Source: Scenedesmus sp. ARA3
Lineage: Eukaryota; Chlorophyta; Chlorophyceae; Sphaeropleales; Scenedesmaceae
Direction: 5' to 3'
Length of the DNA stretch: 64,000 nucleotides
Assembly (NCBI GenBank): GCA_004335835.1
Contig: RWJK01001191.1
Span: 37,398-101,397 of the forward strand
Shown here: one piece after another, positions 63,185 to 64,000 of the stretch
Position numbering within the stretch: the stretch's first letter is position 1
Layout: each line of letters starts with the position of its first letter
Program-made: the position numbers and the translations under genes
The notes under the pieces: generated by a model
Databases searched by the model: none
Told to the model about the DNA's origin: nothing
The model's input: only the letters and a program-made list of their open reading frames with translations

Positions 63185-64000
63185 TGATGAGGCGGAACTT
63201 CTGCCTGGTGGCTACAAGCGCTGGGTGGACCCGCTGGAGTGCTCCCCAGCGTTTGCGCAGCTGGAGTCGCTGATGAAGCAGCGCATCATCTTCATTGATG
63301 GCGCCATGGGCACCATGATCCAGCGATTCAAGCTGCAGGAGGAGGACTTCCGCGGGGAGCGCTACGCCAACCACAGCCACGAGCTCAAGGGCAACAACGA
63401 CATCCTGGTCATCACGCGCCCGGACGTGATTGAGGACATCCACATGCAGTACCTTAATGCAGGCGCAGACATCATTGAGACCAACACCTTCAACGGCACA
63501 ACCATCAGCCAGGCAGACTACGAGCTGCAGGTGGGGCGCCTGTGTTGCGCGTGATGTTGTTTCCTGCAAGCTGCATCAAGCCCGTGCAACAGCATGCAAC
63601 ATGTGCTGCAGTGTGAAAGTAGCGGTTCGGGTTTGAAGCCTCCACTGCTGCTGACTGCTTTTATGTGTCCTGCAAGCCTAAGACAGTATCAGCTACAATG
63701 CTTGGAGTGCTGAACCTGCAGGTACAGGGACAAACGCCGGCTCTCTCTGCAGCATGTTTGTGTTTATTACTCCACTGCTCTTGTGTTCTTTCAATGCCTA
63801 TTTTTGCAGGCACGATGCTGCCGAAATACGTACATCACAATGCTCACATAACTATGGTGTATCATCTTGATGGAAGCATTGCTGTCAGCTCAACACATGT
63901 GTGGCTGTTTTTGCGTATCCACTCCTTTGTCTTCTTGCAGGACCCTGACGAGGTGTTCCTGATCAACAAGTCTGCCGCTGAGCTGGCCAAGAAGGCCACT
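63185..64000 (+). CDS. METH: Cobalamin-dependent methionine synthase MetH, N-terminal part (cut by window edge)
   Basis: Transfers a methyl group from methyltetrahydrofolate via cobalamin to homocysteine. Exons at 63185-63530 and 63941 to the window end code the start of the homocysteine-binding barrel: [56 protein letters not shown], then [13 protein letters not shown]. The family's usual first residues ([13 protein letters not shown]) are present. The exon opens with one base completing a split codon, so it needs an upstream exon. The best candidate in phase is the membrane-protein exon ending at 62540; no in-frame ATG lies before MKQRIIF at about 63272, which would truncate the domain. Zinc-binding Cys residues and the later domains are beyond the window. 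Confidence 0.93.

Overview
This is a nuclear window from a green alga. Genes are broken into many short exons by GT-AG introns. The set includes a plastid photosystem I assembly factor (Y3IP1, a green-lineage protein), a topoisomerase VI subunit A, a mitochondrial uncoupling-type carrier and a cobalamin-dependent methionine synthase, which land plants lack. TAA, TAG and TGA all act as stops, so the code is standard. CTG/CAG triplet tracts are very abundant in exons and introns, and chlorophyte-style TGTAA poly(A) signals occur. I would say Chlorophyta, probably Chlorophyceae, but cannot name a species. No prokaryotic operon, CRISPR array, tRNA or rRNA gene was seen.

Layout, left to right: large Gln/Ala-rich protein of unknown function (minus, 4856 to beyond base 1); CLC chloride channel with two CBS domains (minus, 12789-5390); uncoupling-type carrier (minus, 18000-13426); ribosomal protein eL43/RPL37A (minus, 20484-18909); 14-3-3 protein (minus, 23574-22171); TOP6A (minus, 30299-24999); Golgi Qb-SNARE GOS1 (minus, 34163-31842); Y3IP1 (plus, 34630-36851), divergent from GOS1; GH20 beta-N-acetylhexosaminidase (minus, 44764-38992); 948-residue unknown protein with a targeting-like N terminus (minus, 50787-45564); plastid-type hexose-6-phosphate mutarotase with large acidic insertions (minus, 59324-51500); C1D/Rrp47 exosome cofactor (plus, 59679-60994), divergent from the mutarotase; a small two-helix membrane protein (plus, 61797-62544) that either stands alone or is the N terminus of the methionine synthase MetH (plus, from 63185, cut by the window edge). 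Exon models were built by hand. Almost all keep phase across every junction, and their lengths match the families: RPL37A 92 aa, UCP 299, 14-3-3 249, TOP6A 414, GOS1 232, Y3IP1 277, C1D 255. The genes are mostly unrelated housekeeping genes, with no evident joint pathway.

The most striking feature is not a gene. Exon ends, together with the adjoining splice site, recur as one to five degraded copies inside the neighbouring intron or UTR. I call these exon echoes. They occur in at least seven genes (CLC, UCP, TOP6A, GOS1, Y3IP1, GH20, mutarotase) and in the unknown gene. The exonic part of an echo is usually well conserved while the intronic part has drifted. One UCP echo is 28 codons long and differs from its parent at six sites, all synonymous. 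Likely explanations are tandem duplication across splice junctions (a known route to intron gain and alternative exons), with selection or gene conversion on the exonic part, or false duplication of divergent haplotypes during assembly. A second pattern is that triplet tracts near 3' splice sites read CUG in the transcript, never CAG, and a few introns carry CAG after the donor and CUG before the acceptor.
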